Source of the DNA: Elmis aenea | Taxonomy: Eukaryota; Arthropoda; Insecta; Coleoptera; Elmidae | NCBI GenBank assembly: GCA_947652605.1 | Contig: OX393579.1 | Span: 46,196,970-46,260,969 of the forward strand | Direction of reading: 5' to 3' | Length of the DNA: 64,000 bases | Part shown: in pieces, positions 1 to 11,851 of the stretch | How positions within the stretch are numbered: position 1 is the first letter of the stretch | How the letters are laid out: every line of letters starts with the position of its first letter | The notes under the pieces: generated by a model | Databases searched by the model: none | Seen by the model: only the letters and a program-made list of their open reading frames with translations | What the model was told of the DNA's origin: nothing | Program-made: the position numbers and the translations under genes

Positions 1-459
1 TAACTAATAAATATTCCGCTTGTCCATGTGAAGTTTGATTTTTTTCTATAAAAGATGCCGATAAATATTGGATAACGTTGGCATGGCCTGTTAGCCGTTT
101 TAAAATATTAATTTCCTGTACAACATTCTGCTTTCTTTCTTCATCTGCGGCAAGCAGTCTCTGCACATAAATTTATGATAAAAATAATTAGACACAAAAT
201 TAATCGCTTACCTTCAGCGCATAATTCTTTCCTGTAGCTACATCTTGTGCCACAAACACCACAGCAAAACCACCTTGAAAGAAAATTCTGGTAAATTTTG
301 AGGAAAATCAATAATGGTACCTTTACCTTCAGCAATGACTTTTTGTATTCTTAATTTGACATTGGATATTTCAACTACTTGACCTACAAAACTATTTTCT
401 GCTTGTCCATTACTAGGAGTACTAAAATAACCAAACGCTGATTTAAATAAGTCACTCAT
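1..459 (-). CDS. GAK: Cyclin-G-associated kinase / auxilin, N-terminal exons (partial at window edge)
   Basis: GAK/auxilin is a Numb-associated-kinase family protein that works with Hsc70 to uncoat clathrin vesicles. Three exons are visible: 327-459 (ATG at 459), 212-274 and 1-160, the last running off the left edge. Introns are 52 and 51 bp with GT..AG ends. The joined reading starts MSDLFKSAFGYF, then FVGQVVEI, the kinase glycine-loop region IAEGGFAVVF, the ATP-binding lysine in YALKRL, a helix-C glutamate in VVQEINIL, and GHANVIQYLSAS. The AEGGFA and AQDVATGK pattern fits GAK better than AAK1/BIKE. The catalytic core and the PTEN-like, clathrin-binding and J domains lie outside the window. 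The family call is confident; the joins were made by eye. Confidence 0.9.
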
Positions 460-552
460 TTTTAAATTAACTATAAAATAAGCAGAGCAGTACTACATTC
501 ATAACAATGTACAACGTCAAATAGAGTGCCATCCAACACTAGGGATTTTAAA

Positions 553-801
553 TTATTTGGTTAAATGTTGGATACGAATATACTCCCACACGATAATCAG
601 GGCTGCAAATAATAAAATGTTAAATAGAAATAGAAATGCATTCATTGGATCTATCGAGGTAATCATTTTGTATTTACATGGTTGTAAAACCTGTAAATCC
701 AATTGAGTCTTGAACCTAGTAATTTTGATTTTGTTATGTTGCAAGTTTGAAATTTGACAACTCGAAACGTCAGAATTTTGACGTATTAACAGTAATAGCA
801 T
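553..801 (-). CDS. Small single-pass membrane protein ORF, function unknown
   Basis: An 82-codon ORF with an ATG at 801. Internal ATGs at residues 46 and 53 would give 37- or 30-residue products. The C-terminal part is a strong hydrophobic segment (AFLFLFNILLFAALIIVW) followed by a short basic tail. The N-terminal part is polar and shows no domain. It lies 93 bp upstream of the GAK start on the same strand, and is divergent from BBIP1. I do not recognise it. A tiny membrane micropeptide starting at one of the internal ATGs is possible, as is a chance ORF or GAK 5' leader sequence. Confidence 0.35.
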   Translation of the reverse strand: MLLLLIRQNSDVSSCQISNLQHNKIKITRFKTQLDLQVLQPCKYKMITSIDPMNAFLFLFNILLFAALIIVWEYIRIQHLTK

Positions 802-960
802 ATAAATATTTCTTGTAATTAATATACATATCTAATTATAGTACAGTAGTCTATAATAAACTATAAAACACACTTATAAAATATATGTATTTAACATGCA
901 TAAAAATTAGTGCCAGTAATCAAGCTAAATATAAAGAAAACAGTGACAAAATATCAGAAT
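802..960. promoter_or_regulatory. Short divergent gap before BBIP1, possible bidirectional promoter
   Basis: This AT-rich gap separates the minus-strand small ORF/GAK side from the plus-strand BBIP1/LMBRD2 side. It is the only non-coding space available for a plus-strand promoter here. No TATA or initiator motif is convincing. The call rests on gene arrangement only. Confidence 0.3.
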
Positions 961-1161
961 ATGACAAGTCGTAATCCTGATATAAAACCGTATTTACCAA
1001 AAAGTGGACAATTAATGATTGAAAATGTGGCAGAACTAGTAATGTGCAAACCCCGATTGATACCACTGAAAAGCGTTACTCTTGAAAAACTCGAAAAAAT
1101 GCAACAGGAAACACAGAGACTTGTAAATGAACAACATAAATCTACAACAGGTGGAAATTAG
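961..1161 (+). CDS. BBIP1: BBSome-interacting protein 1 (BBIP10)
   Basis: A 66-residue single-exon protein. BBIP1 is a small subunit of the BBSome, which moves membrane proteins in cilia. The body reads LPKSGQLMIENVAEL, VMCKPRLIPLKSVTLEKLEK and MQQETQRLVNEQ. This matches the vertebrate pattern of LPKQGPLF..., a CKPKLLPLKSLTLEKLEKM core and a helical tail. The frame stays open up to 904, but the first ATG is at 961, so I start there; the only earlier candidate is a GTG at 910. The stop is 31 bp before the LMBRD2 ATG on the same strand, so the two may share a transcript. The family call is good; its expression as a separate protein is inferred. Confidence 0.85.
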   Translation: MTSRNPDIKPYLPKSGQLMIENVAELVMCKPRLIPLKSVTLEKLEKMQQETQRLVNEQHKSTTGGN

Positions 1162-1192
1162 TTAGCCGTATTGAAATTAAACAAACAGTATC

Positions 1193-4100
1193 ATGAGTTA
1201 CGGGCCAATTATTATTGAGATAATCTTATCATTTATTCTCGCAGCTAGTATTTTATATAGATATGGAAATTGGTTTCGACACCATATTATAGTTACCCTT
1301 GCTGTCTTGTTAGCTTGGTATTTTAGCTTTTTAATCATATTTGTATTACCTCTGGATGTCATATCTGTAAGTTAAAATAATTGTTTTATGTATTAAAATT
1401 TTTTAACTGAACATTTTGCAGACTGTTTATCGACAGTGCAAAGAGCATGACTCAAATGTGACTGAACTTATTTCTAATGTCACTAGCATTCCTCCTGTGA
1501 CTTGTGAAGCCCCTTGGAGTCATGTACCTGAAAAAGTTTTTCCGAATTTATGGCGAACTGTATATTGGTCTTCGCAATGTTTAACTTGGTAATAATCCAT
1601 GATTGTTTTCTAATAACCACTCTAAAGCATATTTTTGCAGGCTTATTATGCCAACGATGCAGTCGTACATTAAAGCTGGAGATTTCACAATTAAAGGAAA
1701 ACTAAAATCTGCCCTAATCGATAACGCAATTTATTATGGATCTTATTTATTCATTTGTGGTGTATTGTTAATTTATCTTGCTTTTAAACCTGGTGTTGAC
1801 TTGGACTGGTGAGTTTTGTGAATGCAATTGTGCTTTAAAATATTAATTTGTGAATGAACTGCAGGCCTAAACTTAAAGCTATCGCATCATCGGCTAGTAA
1901 CACCTGGGGCTTGTTTTTATTAGTACTTTTATTGGGTTATGCATTGGTTGAAGTTCCAAGAACTCTGTGGAATAACTCTAATTCAGCCTATATTTTAAAT
2001 TATGCATATTTTAAAGCAGCTAAGTTAAGTTCTGACAAGGCCGAAGCTGAAGAAATGGTAGACGATGTTTTGGAGGTAATAATTTTTTATTTAATTTTAA
2101 TTTTAGCACATAACATCATTTATTCAGCCATTGTCATCAATTAATGCAGGCATTGTTTAATTCTGTTAAATTTTTTGATTTATTTAATGTACAGGGTGGA
2201 CCAAATTCTAATGTTTTATGGGGTATCTCGATTACCGCAATAGATAGCGAAAATCTGATTTCGCTCTCTTGGGCTATTTTATTGAGAAAATAACGCCCAT
2301 GCAATCAGATTTTTTCTTTCGGATTCCATTTTGGCACTACAGACGAAAATTGAAATTTCATCATTTTTGAAAATTTGTTATAACTTCTCTATTTATTAAA
2401 TTATAACAAAATGTTGTATAGGTTTTTATACAGATTTTTATGCTTAATTATAAAACAAAAGTAATTTTTTTTTAGCCATCTTGACTTTCAAGATTTGGAT
2501 TAAACTTTACGAAATCATGGCAAACTTTGATGATCAAATTTTTACAAAACTGGCCATATCTCGGTTATTTTTTGCAACAAATATATAAAACTATATATTT
2601 TTGAAAAGCTAAAAAAATACTCTTTCACATAAAATCATGGCCAACTAGGGTTTCCCTTAAAAAAAATGTAAGTTTAATCCATATCTCGAAAGTCAAGATG
2701 GCTAAAAAAAATGTACTTTTGGTTTTCAATTAAGCATAAAAATCTGTATAACATTTTGTTCTAATTTAATAAATAGAGAAGTTACAGCAAAATTTCATAA
2801 ATGCTGAAATTTCAATTTTCGTCTGTAGTGCCAAAATGGAATCCGATAAAAAAAATCTGATTGCATAGGCGTTATTTTCTCAAAAAAATAGCCCAAGAGA
2901 CCAATATCAGATTTTCGCTATCTATTGCTGTAACCGAGATAACCCGTAAAACATTCGAATTTGGTCCACCCTGTATGCATATTACATAAAAATCTCGTCA
3001 AATACTGGAGATTAAAAAATTGTTAAATGATTAAAAGGCATGTCTCAGGTTCTGTGTAACAATCTCAATTGGAATTTTGCTTAATTTAAGAAACAATCTT
3101 AAATATTTATTGATAACTTACCTGAAATTTTTAACACATTGTTTAAAGGTTTGTTAGCACTATTAAAAATAGCTGCAACTGCTGTTTTAAGCCTTTTTTG
3201 TTTCTCATTGTATTGGTATGGTGTTGAAATTACATGCCGATTGCAATGAAATGTAATACATATTTGATAAAAAAGTTGAGTCATTACACATACATAGGTG
3301 ATACATTTTGGATGAATAATCCAAGTGCATATATATGAGTTACTGAACAAGCCTCGAAAAATTTTACTTTACGTATTAAAAATTATGAATTTTTGAGGAA
3401 AATTCTGGTAGCTGTGCATATTAAAAAATAGTAAACATCAGTTTTAATTTTTATTGAAACAATTATTAATTTATTGTTTCTCTTATTAATTCTAATTCAT
3501 ATGAGTTTCTTCTATAGAAAATGTTTTTCCATTTAATTTATTTTAATATAAAAAAAAATCCCTTTTGATAAAGAGCAAAATGTTTTGTAACTGTAGTTGA
3601 ACTTGAAGAAAAACATAATAAACAAGATAAAATCGTTTTTCCCAGTTTGGTACACACACTCCTACAAGTAACTAAACCATTTAACTTGGGATAATACAAA
3701 TCGGTAGGCTTATATTGTAAACAATTTAACATCTTTTGACTCTACTGCGACATGTAGTTATTAATTTGTTTTTCTGTTGTGTCAGCATCTTTAATTTTTT
3801 CAAATAGAACCTTTTTAAAGAGAATTTCATTCTTAACACAGCAGTGCAATAATGTTAATATTTTACATAAGAAAAGTTGAGGAAAAAAATGTAAAATGTC
3901 ATTAGTAAAGATGGCTATTTATTTGTTTCCAAACTTTTGTTTTGTTTAAAAACTTCTTTTTTTAAGTGCCGTGCTCTCGTTAGTTTCTCGCGAATTTTGA
4001 AAACATTTTATTTTGAAGAATAACTGAAATCATGTCCAATTTGTCTTCATTTGTATGCCATGAGGGACACAAATTTATCACAACTAGCAAATCACAAAAC

Positions 4101-7100
4101 AAAAGATTGGAAGCAAATAAATAGCCTACTTTTACCTTTGCAGTCGTCTAATGACATTTTACAGTTTTTTCAAAACTTGCCGTGTGTAAGTTAAAATTTT
4201 GCACTACTGTATTAAGAATGAAATCATCTTTAAAATGATGCCCATGGTACTACTTGAAAAAATTAAATATGGCAGCACAACAGAAAAACAAATTAATAAA
4301 TACATGTTGCATTAGTGCCAAAATATGTTAAATTGCTTATAATATAAGCCTACAATTTTCATGTCCCAAATTAAATGGTTTAGTACTTTTAGGGGTACGA
4401 ATACTAAACTGGGACACCCTGTATATTGAAGTCAACTGAATAATTACAAACAAATAATGTTACATTACTTGTAAACTAATCAAGTTTCTGTACACCTTTT
4501 TATTCTGCATATAATTATTTATTGTATAAATCTTGTCCTTTTCTGTTTTTTTATCGAAACATGTAATATTGATATAATTCATGAGTAGGTTATTTTCAGT
4601 TTCAAGTAATTTTTTTTGTAGCAACAACGTAATCTATAAGAATCTTGAAAAAATATTGTTTACTGAGTCCAGAGGTGCAATACAACTTCATTTATATGCA
4701 TAAACACATTAAGTCACCTTGAATTCGTTAATTTTATATTGAAATTAATATATTTTTATTTATTAACCTTGTATTATAAAGATGACATAATAGTTTAGTT
4801 CATTAGCGTCTTGATCGTGACAGACTGGTACAAGGCTTGAATAATTGTCAGTTGATTGTACTACAGATGGGATCAATTTTTAGGAGTGCTTAATTTTTTA
4901 AAAAATAATTAAATAAATTTGTTCCACCTTTCTGTATTTGGTGTATAAGCTTGATTTATTTCCTGTTAATTTGTGAGAACGTCTTCTTATGTTATATACA
5001 ATGATTGGCATATTTAAATTGCACATTTTCATCAATTTTTGTAAATAAAAAATAAGTATTACACTGTACTCAGAGCCAGTCTTAAGCACAATCCACCGAT
5101 CCTATCGCGCTTTAAGGGCCCCACACTTAAAATAGAAAATTTATTGTATTTCAAAAATATAAATACCTATTAATACCATAGAAATACAAAACAATTCTGT
5201 ATCATATCACTGAAAAAAGTTATTGTTTAATGGTAAAATACTAAACTAAATAAATAAACTGGGAACTACTTCACTTTAGCGGCAGTTGTCGAAAATTGAT
5301 AAAATTTTGTGGGTTAATAAAACTAGACTTGCTGAACTCAATGCTGTACCATTAATGTAGATTATTTATCAAATATTAGGGCCCAATCTCTAAATTTGAC
5401 GTGGAACGGCAGTTAACGAAAAGCGCTTGTCTTTTGTTTATTAAAATATAATAAATACTAAATCTTTTCTTTATTTCTTTATTCTTTTGGGATGTTTATA
5501 TAATATCGTCCGTTTTTTATGCAGTCATTGTCAGTTTATTGGTGAAATTAGTTTAGTTTGCTTTAAATAGTTTTTTATGGTAAATAGTTTTTTGTAATTA
5601 TCCTACCAATGAAGGCTTAAATTCACGGCATTTATGTCAATGGAAAGTGAAGTTGTAAGGAAATGAAATTTGATCATTTTTAATTTTGGGGAAGCAAAAG
5701 CTAGAAGAATTAATTTTAATTGAGTGTCTCTTTAGTTTATGTAAAAATTGGTTTAACTTTTTTGTTTTACAATTTACAAAATAGAAAATATATACAGGGT
5801 GATTGAAATTCGAGTTTAAGCATGGGGATCTCGCTTATTATAATAGCTAGAGTATAGGTTTAAATTTGGTAAAGTTACAACATTTGGTGCTCATTAATAA
5901 TCCAAACAGAAATTGAAAATATCTCAAACGGTATCCGAGAAAATTGGGAAAAACCGGAAAATACGATTTTTGAAAATCGTCTATAACTCCTTTGGAGTAT
6001 GAAATATTTCAAATGTGTAAAAACATTGCCGAAGCAACTTTTTAAGACAAATCGGATGGTGTCCACAAATTTTTCCTAGTTTTATTCGTTTTTGTTTTAT
6101 GACAACTAACTTTATTTTTTCTTATGGGTGCAATTTTTGCTATTTACATAATCAAATAGCATTTATTTTTCTGAATCCATCGATGTATCACACATGGTAT
6201 TTTACTTCTTTATTCATTGTCAAATTTAAAAAAAAGGGTTTTAAACAATAACCATTATAAATCAGGTAGGCCGGTTGTTGTAGTTTATGTTGTGTCCATG
6301 ACAACCAATCAACAAACTAGAAGTTTTGAAAGCCTGTCACATTAATAGATTTGTAAATATGAATTTTAATAACAAAGAAAAACGCGATATGCTACGAATT
6401 TTTTATACAGTTCTTTTAAGTTTTGTTATCACCTGCTTTATACAAATTTACTTAAGTTTCTGTTTAACGTAGAAAAAAAGTGTTTTTCCGGATACTTTTG
6501 TAATAAAAATGTTTTTTTTTCATTGTTATCTGAAACTTTTCTGCCATATTTTTCTTTTGGCAAAAGCCCCATATTTACCTAAGTCTAATGCACAAAAATA
6601 TTTGTACGAGGGTTGTCTTCTTTCTGGACATGTTTCTGCATATCGTTGACTTGCAGTTATAGAATTCCTATTCAATAAATAAAAAATTGGCAGCATATCG
6701 CGTTTTACTCTGTTATTAAAGTTCATTTTTATGAATTTATTATTGTGACAAGTAATAGACTTTCAAATCTTTTAGTTTGTTGATTGGTTGTCATGGAACA
6801 ACATAAACTACAACGACCGGCCTATCTGATGTATAATGGTTATTGTTTAAAACTCTTTTATTTAAATTTGACAATGAATAAAAAATAAAATACCATGTGT
6901 GATACATCAATGGATTCAGAAAAATAAATACTATTTGATTATGTAAATAGCAAAAATTGCACCCATAAGAAAATATAAAGTTGGTTGTCATAAAACAAAA
7001 ACCAATCAAACTAGGAAAAATTTGTGAACACCATCCGATTTGTCTTAAAAAGTTGCTTGGGCAATGTTTTTACACATTTGAAATATTTCATACTCCAAAG

Positions 7101-10100
7101 GAGTTATAGACGATTTTCAAAAATCATATTTTTTAATATATTTCCAATTTCTCTTTGGATTATTAATAAGCATGAAATTTAGCAACTTTGCCAAATTTAA
7201 ACCTATACTCTAGCTATTATAATAAGCGAGATCCCCATGCTTAAACTCGAATTTCAATCACCCTGTATAACAATATTTTGCAAATAAAGTATGTTATTTT
7301 TCTAATTTTTTTAGGGGGCCCCGCAGTTTGTTCTTGCATAGAGCCCCGCACTTCCTAGGGCCGGCCCTTACTGTACTGATTGTTTTTTTTTTTTGTTTTT
7401 TAGTCATTGCAGGCTATATCAGTAGCAGTACGTCCAGGACACCCACTGCATCAAAGCTTTGAAACTATACTGCAAAAAGTACCAGTGGAACTGCGAGATC
7501 GTATGAATAGGCGTCAATTACCTGAAGATACGCCTAGCGATTCACCATCCGAAAAAAGCCTGATACGGTTGCATACGCAGGTATACGTTCATTATCGAAT
7601 ATTTTAAAAAACGCATGCTGTAACAATTTGTATTTTAAAACAGTTTTTTACAGGTAATAAAGTCACTTCAAGTGTTACAAAGGACGGAAACTCAGTGGAA
7701 TATTCTAGTCGAAAAAATTTTTAGTCTTGAAGATACCCTAAAGAATTTAACGTCACGAGACAGAAAGTTTAAACACACTTTTCCAAAATCGAAAGGGCTC
7801 GTTTCTCGATATTTCTACAGTGCCACGTTAGGTAGGTGGACTGGACCACTGTATAACATTGCGTGATTTTAAATTTGCTTGCAGAATGGTATTGGAAATG
7901 TTTTTTCTATGGCTATACACAAAGAGCCTTGGCTGTAATGGCCGGTGTTTTATCTGTGTTAGTCGTCTGGTCGGAAGTTACATTTTTCAACAAAACGCCC
8001 GTACTATCGATTTTTGCCATCATCGTCAATGTAGCCAAAGCTAATTACGATTATTTTAAAATAGAGGTAAGCGATAAAAAGTGCTGCAGTGTTTCAGTGA
8101 GCATTTGTTTTTTTTTTGCAGCTGCTGTCAACTATAGTAATATTGTATTTGTGTTACTGTGCGTATTCAAGTGTTTTAAAAATAAGAATTTTAAATTTGT
8201 ACTACTTGGCACCTCATCATCAGACAAACGAGTATAGTTTAATTTTTTCTGGAATGATGTTGAGTCGTCTCACCCCTCCATTGTGCTTAAATTTCTTGGG
8301 GCTGATTCACATGGATAGCCATATCATCAAAAAGCAAGTTTTGGAAACGGCTTATACACAGGTAAATTAAATTTAAATATTTTTTTTTAGTAATCTTGTA
8401 CTATACAGGGTGGACCAAATTCGAATATTTTATGGGGTATCTCGGTTACCGTAATACTTAGCAAAAATCTGATATCAGTCTCTTGGACTATTTTTTTGAG
8501 AAAATAACGCTTATGCAATCAGATTTTTAATATTGCTTTCCATTTTGGCACTGAAGATGAAAAATGAAATTTCATCATTTTTTAAGATTGGCTACAACTT
8601 CTTTATTTATTAAAATCAAAATTTAAAAACCGAATTTATTTTTTTTAGCAACCTCAATTTTGGCATACATAAAGCAAACTCATATTTTTTAAATAAAAAC
8701 CCTAGTTGGCCATCAATTTATGTAAAAGAGCATTTGTTTAGCTTTTCAAAAATATATAGTTCTATATCCAGTGTCCAAAAGGTATGGAATATGCTATATA
8801 TCTTAGTAAATATCAATTTTTAAGAAAAGATGTTTTGAATGAAAGTTGTTTGGTACCTAGTTTTCCACCATGAGACTTTTTTTTTTCTAATAACAAAAGC
8901 GCAATGAAAAACAATTGAATTTTTTTAAATGGCAAGGTACCCCTATATTATACTCATTTGATAGAGAATTTTTTTCTCTTTTCAATGATAGGGTCACCTT
9001 AAAAATTAAGTTTATGCTAAGAGGCCGGAGAATATTGAAAATTTAAAAGATCGTTTCAGAGAAATTACACCTGAAATGGTTGGGAATGTTATTAACGGTT
9101 TTAAAACCGAGTTTATCAGTGCCAAGCTGTAAATGGTTCACAGTTTGAACACTTATTGTAGATTTCGTCAAAAAATTTTACTTCTTATGATGTTTTTGTT
9201 AGAAATAAATACTAATCAATTAAAATAATTTTTGCGTTTTTCTCAAAACGTTGGTTAAGTAAGGGTACTAAAGTTTTGCATAATTGCAAAGAGAAAAAAA
9301 TTCTCTCTTGCCATTTAAAAAAAAAATTAATTGTTTTTCATTGCGCTTTTGTTATTCGAAAAAATATAATTTAAATTTTGTCCTATGATGGAAAACTAAG
9401 TACCAAACAACTTTTATTCAAAACATTTTTCCCTAAAGTAGATATTTACTGAGATATATAGCATATTCCATACCTTTTGGACACACTGTAAATGTAAAAC
9501 TAAATATTTTTGAAAAGCTAAAAAAATTATCTTTTATATAAAGTCATGGCCAACTAGGGTTTTTGTTTCATGTATTTGTTGCAAACAATAACTGAAGTAT
9601 GGCTAATTTTGTAAAAATTTAATTATCAAAGTTTGCCATGATTTCATAAACAAGTATTGTTTGCAATTAATAAACAACTAAACGTCATTTCCATGTTAAT
9701 ATATACAAGGTGTTTCATTTTTCGATGTGGCACCTCTGAAATAATTAAAATTCAAGCTTGGTTAAGTGGCATAAAAGTTAGCTATTTGGGAGTGTATTTT
9801 ATTAATCAAGATTTTGTTTTGTTTTTATTTTTATTCCATGGCTTGCATGATATTACGAGAAAACCGAAATCAATCAAAATTTTTAAACTCAAATATTTTG
9901 GTTATCGTTGCGAATACACAAAAATTCCAAGGGAAAAAGATTTGCTAGATTTTGTTTGCTATAAAGTGGTGGTCAAATTTTTATTCATAAATTACCGTGC
10001 GAGATATTTAATAAAGCAACCTTTTTTTTTAATGGCAGTCTTAGTAGGTGATGACTTGGATATATAGATTATTTTTTTAAATTTACAATGATGAAATACT

Positions 10101-11354
10101 TTTTATGTTTATTTATAAAAATGTTAGTCTATCTTACCACTTTTTAAACGGCAACATTAAAACAAATTTTATGCGAAATTAAAATAATCGAGGGTCAAAA
10201 TAAAACAAGGGAAGACTGCCATTTAAAAAATAAGTTGTTTTATTAAATATCTGCACAGTAATAATTTATAAATAAAAATTTGACTATCACCATTTTGTAG
10301 CTAACAAAACTAGCAAATTCATTTTTCTTTGCATTTTTGTGTATTAGCAACGTTAGCTAAGATATTTGGGTTTAAACATTTTTATCGATTCCAGTTTTTT
10401 TGTTTTATCACGCAAGCCATGGAATTTTTAAACAAAACAAATATCTTGTTTAAAATACATTCCTAAATAGCTAATTTTTGTCCCACTTAACCAACCTGGT
10501 ATTCATTACTTATGAAGATGGTAATAGTGCCACATCGAATAGTGAAACACCCTGTATAATATAATTTTATTTCTGTTGTTATAGATCATGGGACACATGG
10601 ATGTAATTGCAATTATATCTGATGGATTCAACGTGTATTTTCCAATGGCAATTTTAGCTTTCTGTCTTGCTACATACTTCAGTATTGGTGCTAGAATTTT
10701 ATCGATTCTTGGTTTTCATCAGTTTGTGGGAGATGATGAGATTACAACTGATCTAGTCGATGAAGGACGTGAACACTTAAAAAGAGGTAAAACTATTTTG
10801 TTGAAAAATTGACATCGAATTGAAGTGGAGTTGTTTTTGTAATAACACTTTTGCTATTGTTACAGAAAAACGTAAACGGCAGCGAGCCGAAGAATTGACT
10901 ACAAGAAGAAGAGACTTGCAGGAACGGTTCCCAACCACAGGCCGATATCATACAAGAAATAGCACAGATACTGGTAATTACATTTGTAAAAAAAATAATT
11001 TATGATGAGTGCATTTAGTTTTAAAATAATATTGATGTCGTTTAAACTTGTTTAGTTCGTCCGGTTGCTCGAGAAATGAAAGAATCTACCCGATCCAATT
11101 TACTACGTGAAGGCGAAACATTGGAATCGTACGACGGAACGAGGTTCACCACTGACGATGTCGATACAAGTTTCCCTCCCGATAATTCTGAAGATATCGA
11201 TTCGAGATTTGGAATAAGCACCCACAGGACAATAAACGATCAGTTTAACGATGGTACGCAAGAGTTGGAACCACGGTTTTCTGAGAGCTACCAAATGGGA
11301 AGTAATTATCATCGAGTTGGACCACCTCCTAGGGGACTTTTCGATGATGTCTAG
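1193..11354 (+). CDS. LMBRD2: LMBR1 domain-containing protein 2 (multi-pass membrane protein)
   Basis: Eleven exons: 1193-1366, 1422-1588, 1641-1808, 1865-2075, 7404-7580, 7654-7831, 7885-8066, 8122-8361, 10585-10786, 10866-10973, 11056-11354. They join without a frame break into 701 residues, close to the human length (about 695). LMBR1-family proteins are multi-pass membrane proteins; LMBRD2 has been linked to beta-adrenergic receptor signalling. Diagnostic stretches are ILPLDV-like [111 protein letters not shown] and the C-terminal RGLFDDV. Introns 4 (2076-7403) and 8 (8362-10584) are swollen by transposons; the others are 52-82 bp. For exon 5 I chose the acceptor at 7403 over a later AG because it keeps the length between conserved blocks. 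Confidence 0.95.
2192..2973. mobile_element. Fold-back element, family A (ends CAGGGTGGACC), LMBRD2 intron 4
   Basis: The left arm (from CAGGGTGGACCAAATTC) is the reverse complement of the right arm almost throughout, including the GCCATCTTGACTTTC word (2476-2490) and its complement near 2693. TA flanks both ends (2190-2191, 2974-2975). No transposase ORF is present. The same left arm recurs at 8406 and 43543. Confidence 0.85.
3641..4421. mobile_element. Degraded fold-back element, LMBRD2 intron 4
   Basis: The right end GGGACACCCTG followed by TA is intact. Its complement begins near 3641 (CCCAGTTTGGTAC), but the terminal bases on that side are lost. Inner arms near 3758-3853 and 4201-4300 also pair. 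No coding capacity. Confidence 0.6.
5071..7369. mobile_element. hAT-type element with 8-bp target duplication, split by a nested element
   Basis: ACTGTACT occurs at both edges (5063-5070 and 7370-7377), the 8-bp duplication typical of hAT insertion. The right end, read inward, is AAGGGCCGGCCCTAGG; the left end CAGAGCCAGTC is a diverged match. GGGGCCC words lie near both ends. The interior (about 5384-5463) is homologous to 62230-62320 in reverse orientation. A fold-back element interrupts it at 5795-7265. No transposase is left. Confidence 0.75.
5795..7265. mobile_element. Fold-back element, family B (ends CAGGGTGATTGAAATTCG)
   Basis: A 1.47-kb palindrome. Its ends are exact complements for over 60 bp, and TA flanks each end. 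The arms continue inward with scattered mismatches (for example the GACAACTAACTTTATTTTT region near 6103 and its complement near 6970). It is nested in the hAT element 5071-7369, so it is younger. Related ends (GGGGATCTCGCTTAT word) occur at 32565-34029. Confidence 0.85.
8406..9690. mobile_element. Family A fold-back element, single arm, interrupted (LMBRD2 intron 8)
   Basis: It starts CAGGGTGGACCAAATTCG after TA and follows the left arm of 2192-2973, but no complementary right end is present. It ends near 9690 in sequence shared with about 44,590 (AATTAATAAACAA). A second element (8769-9488) splits it. The right boundary is approximate. Confidence 0.6.
8769..9488. mobile_element. Fold-back element, family C (ends CAGTGTGTCCAAAAGG), nested
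   Basis: The left end CAGTGTCCAAAAGGTATGG and right end CCTTTTGGACACACTG are complements, and the arms pair over about 300 bp each side. TA follows the right end. Outer-element sequence resumes immediately after it. A related, partly deleted copy sits in the LKB1 intron at 55558. No ORF. Confidence 0.8.
9716..10554. mobile_element. Fold-back element, family D (ends CAGGGTGTTTCAC), LMBRD2 intron 8
   Basis: The left end CAAGGTGTTTCATTTTTCG is paired with the right end CGAATAGTGAAACACCCTG; TA flanks both. The arms include CATGGCTTGC near 9838 and its complement near 10413. The longest ORF in the left arm is just arm sequence. It has a homologue at 12857-13941. Confidence 0.8.
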
Positions 11355-11585
11355 GTCAGTTTACCAGTAACTTTTATATTGAAAAACTAGGTCAATTTAT
11401 TAATATTTTATTTATTTTGCCATGTAACAATTAATTGAACATGTTTTTATTTAATGTGTAAATGTCTTAAAGTTGTACTTAAAATAAGTTTAGGAAACTT
11501 TCTGCATATGCCATTGTTTTGTTTAAACAAAATGAATTTTTGAGCAACGTGAACAGATCATAACAGAAGCTATTGTTCCTAAGCA

Positions 11586-11591
11586 AATAAA
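11586..11591 (+). terminator. Candidate polyadenylation signal of LMBRD2
   Basis: AATAAA lies 232 bp after the LMBRD2 stop codon, in AT-rich sequence with no further coding. It is the first perfect hexamer downstream. It is only a candidate because the base composition makes such hexamers common. Confidence 0.4.
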
Positions 11592-11787
11592 AACAAAACA
11601 AAAAATCATTTTGTCCCCTTTACCTTTTCATGTGGTTTTAATATTTGACTCTTGAGATTATTAGTACAATTTTGGATTAGTATAGCCCTAAAGGCTGTTA
11701 CAAGTAATTTTATTGCCTATTGCAGCTAATTAATAATTTTTTGTTACTATAGCTAATTGAATTCCAATTTTTAGTATGTTTTTTTTG

Positions 11788-11851
11788 AGTTTATACGACT
11801 TTGTGTAAGTAATGTTTTTAGTTTATACGACTTCGTGTAAGTAATGTTTTT
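11788..11851. repeat. 32-bp tandem duplication
   Basis: Two adjacent copies of a 32-bp unit beginning AGTTTATACGACTT differ at one base (TTGTG versus TCGTG). It lies downstream of LMBRD2. The rest of 11355-12856 is AT-rich with no gene that I can see. Confidence 0.8.

Noticed and set aside
910..960. Upstream extension of BBIP1 from position 910
   Set aside because: It would need a GTG start; the first ATG in frame is at 961, which also fits the family start of short forms.
9657..10067. 136-codon open frame on the plus strand
   Set aside because: It crosses the edge of a fold-back element and its arm; no domain, and the arm recurs elsewhere without the frame.
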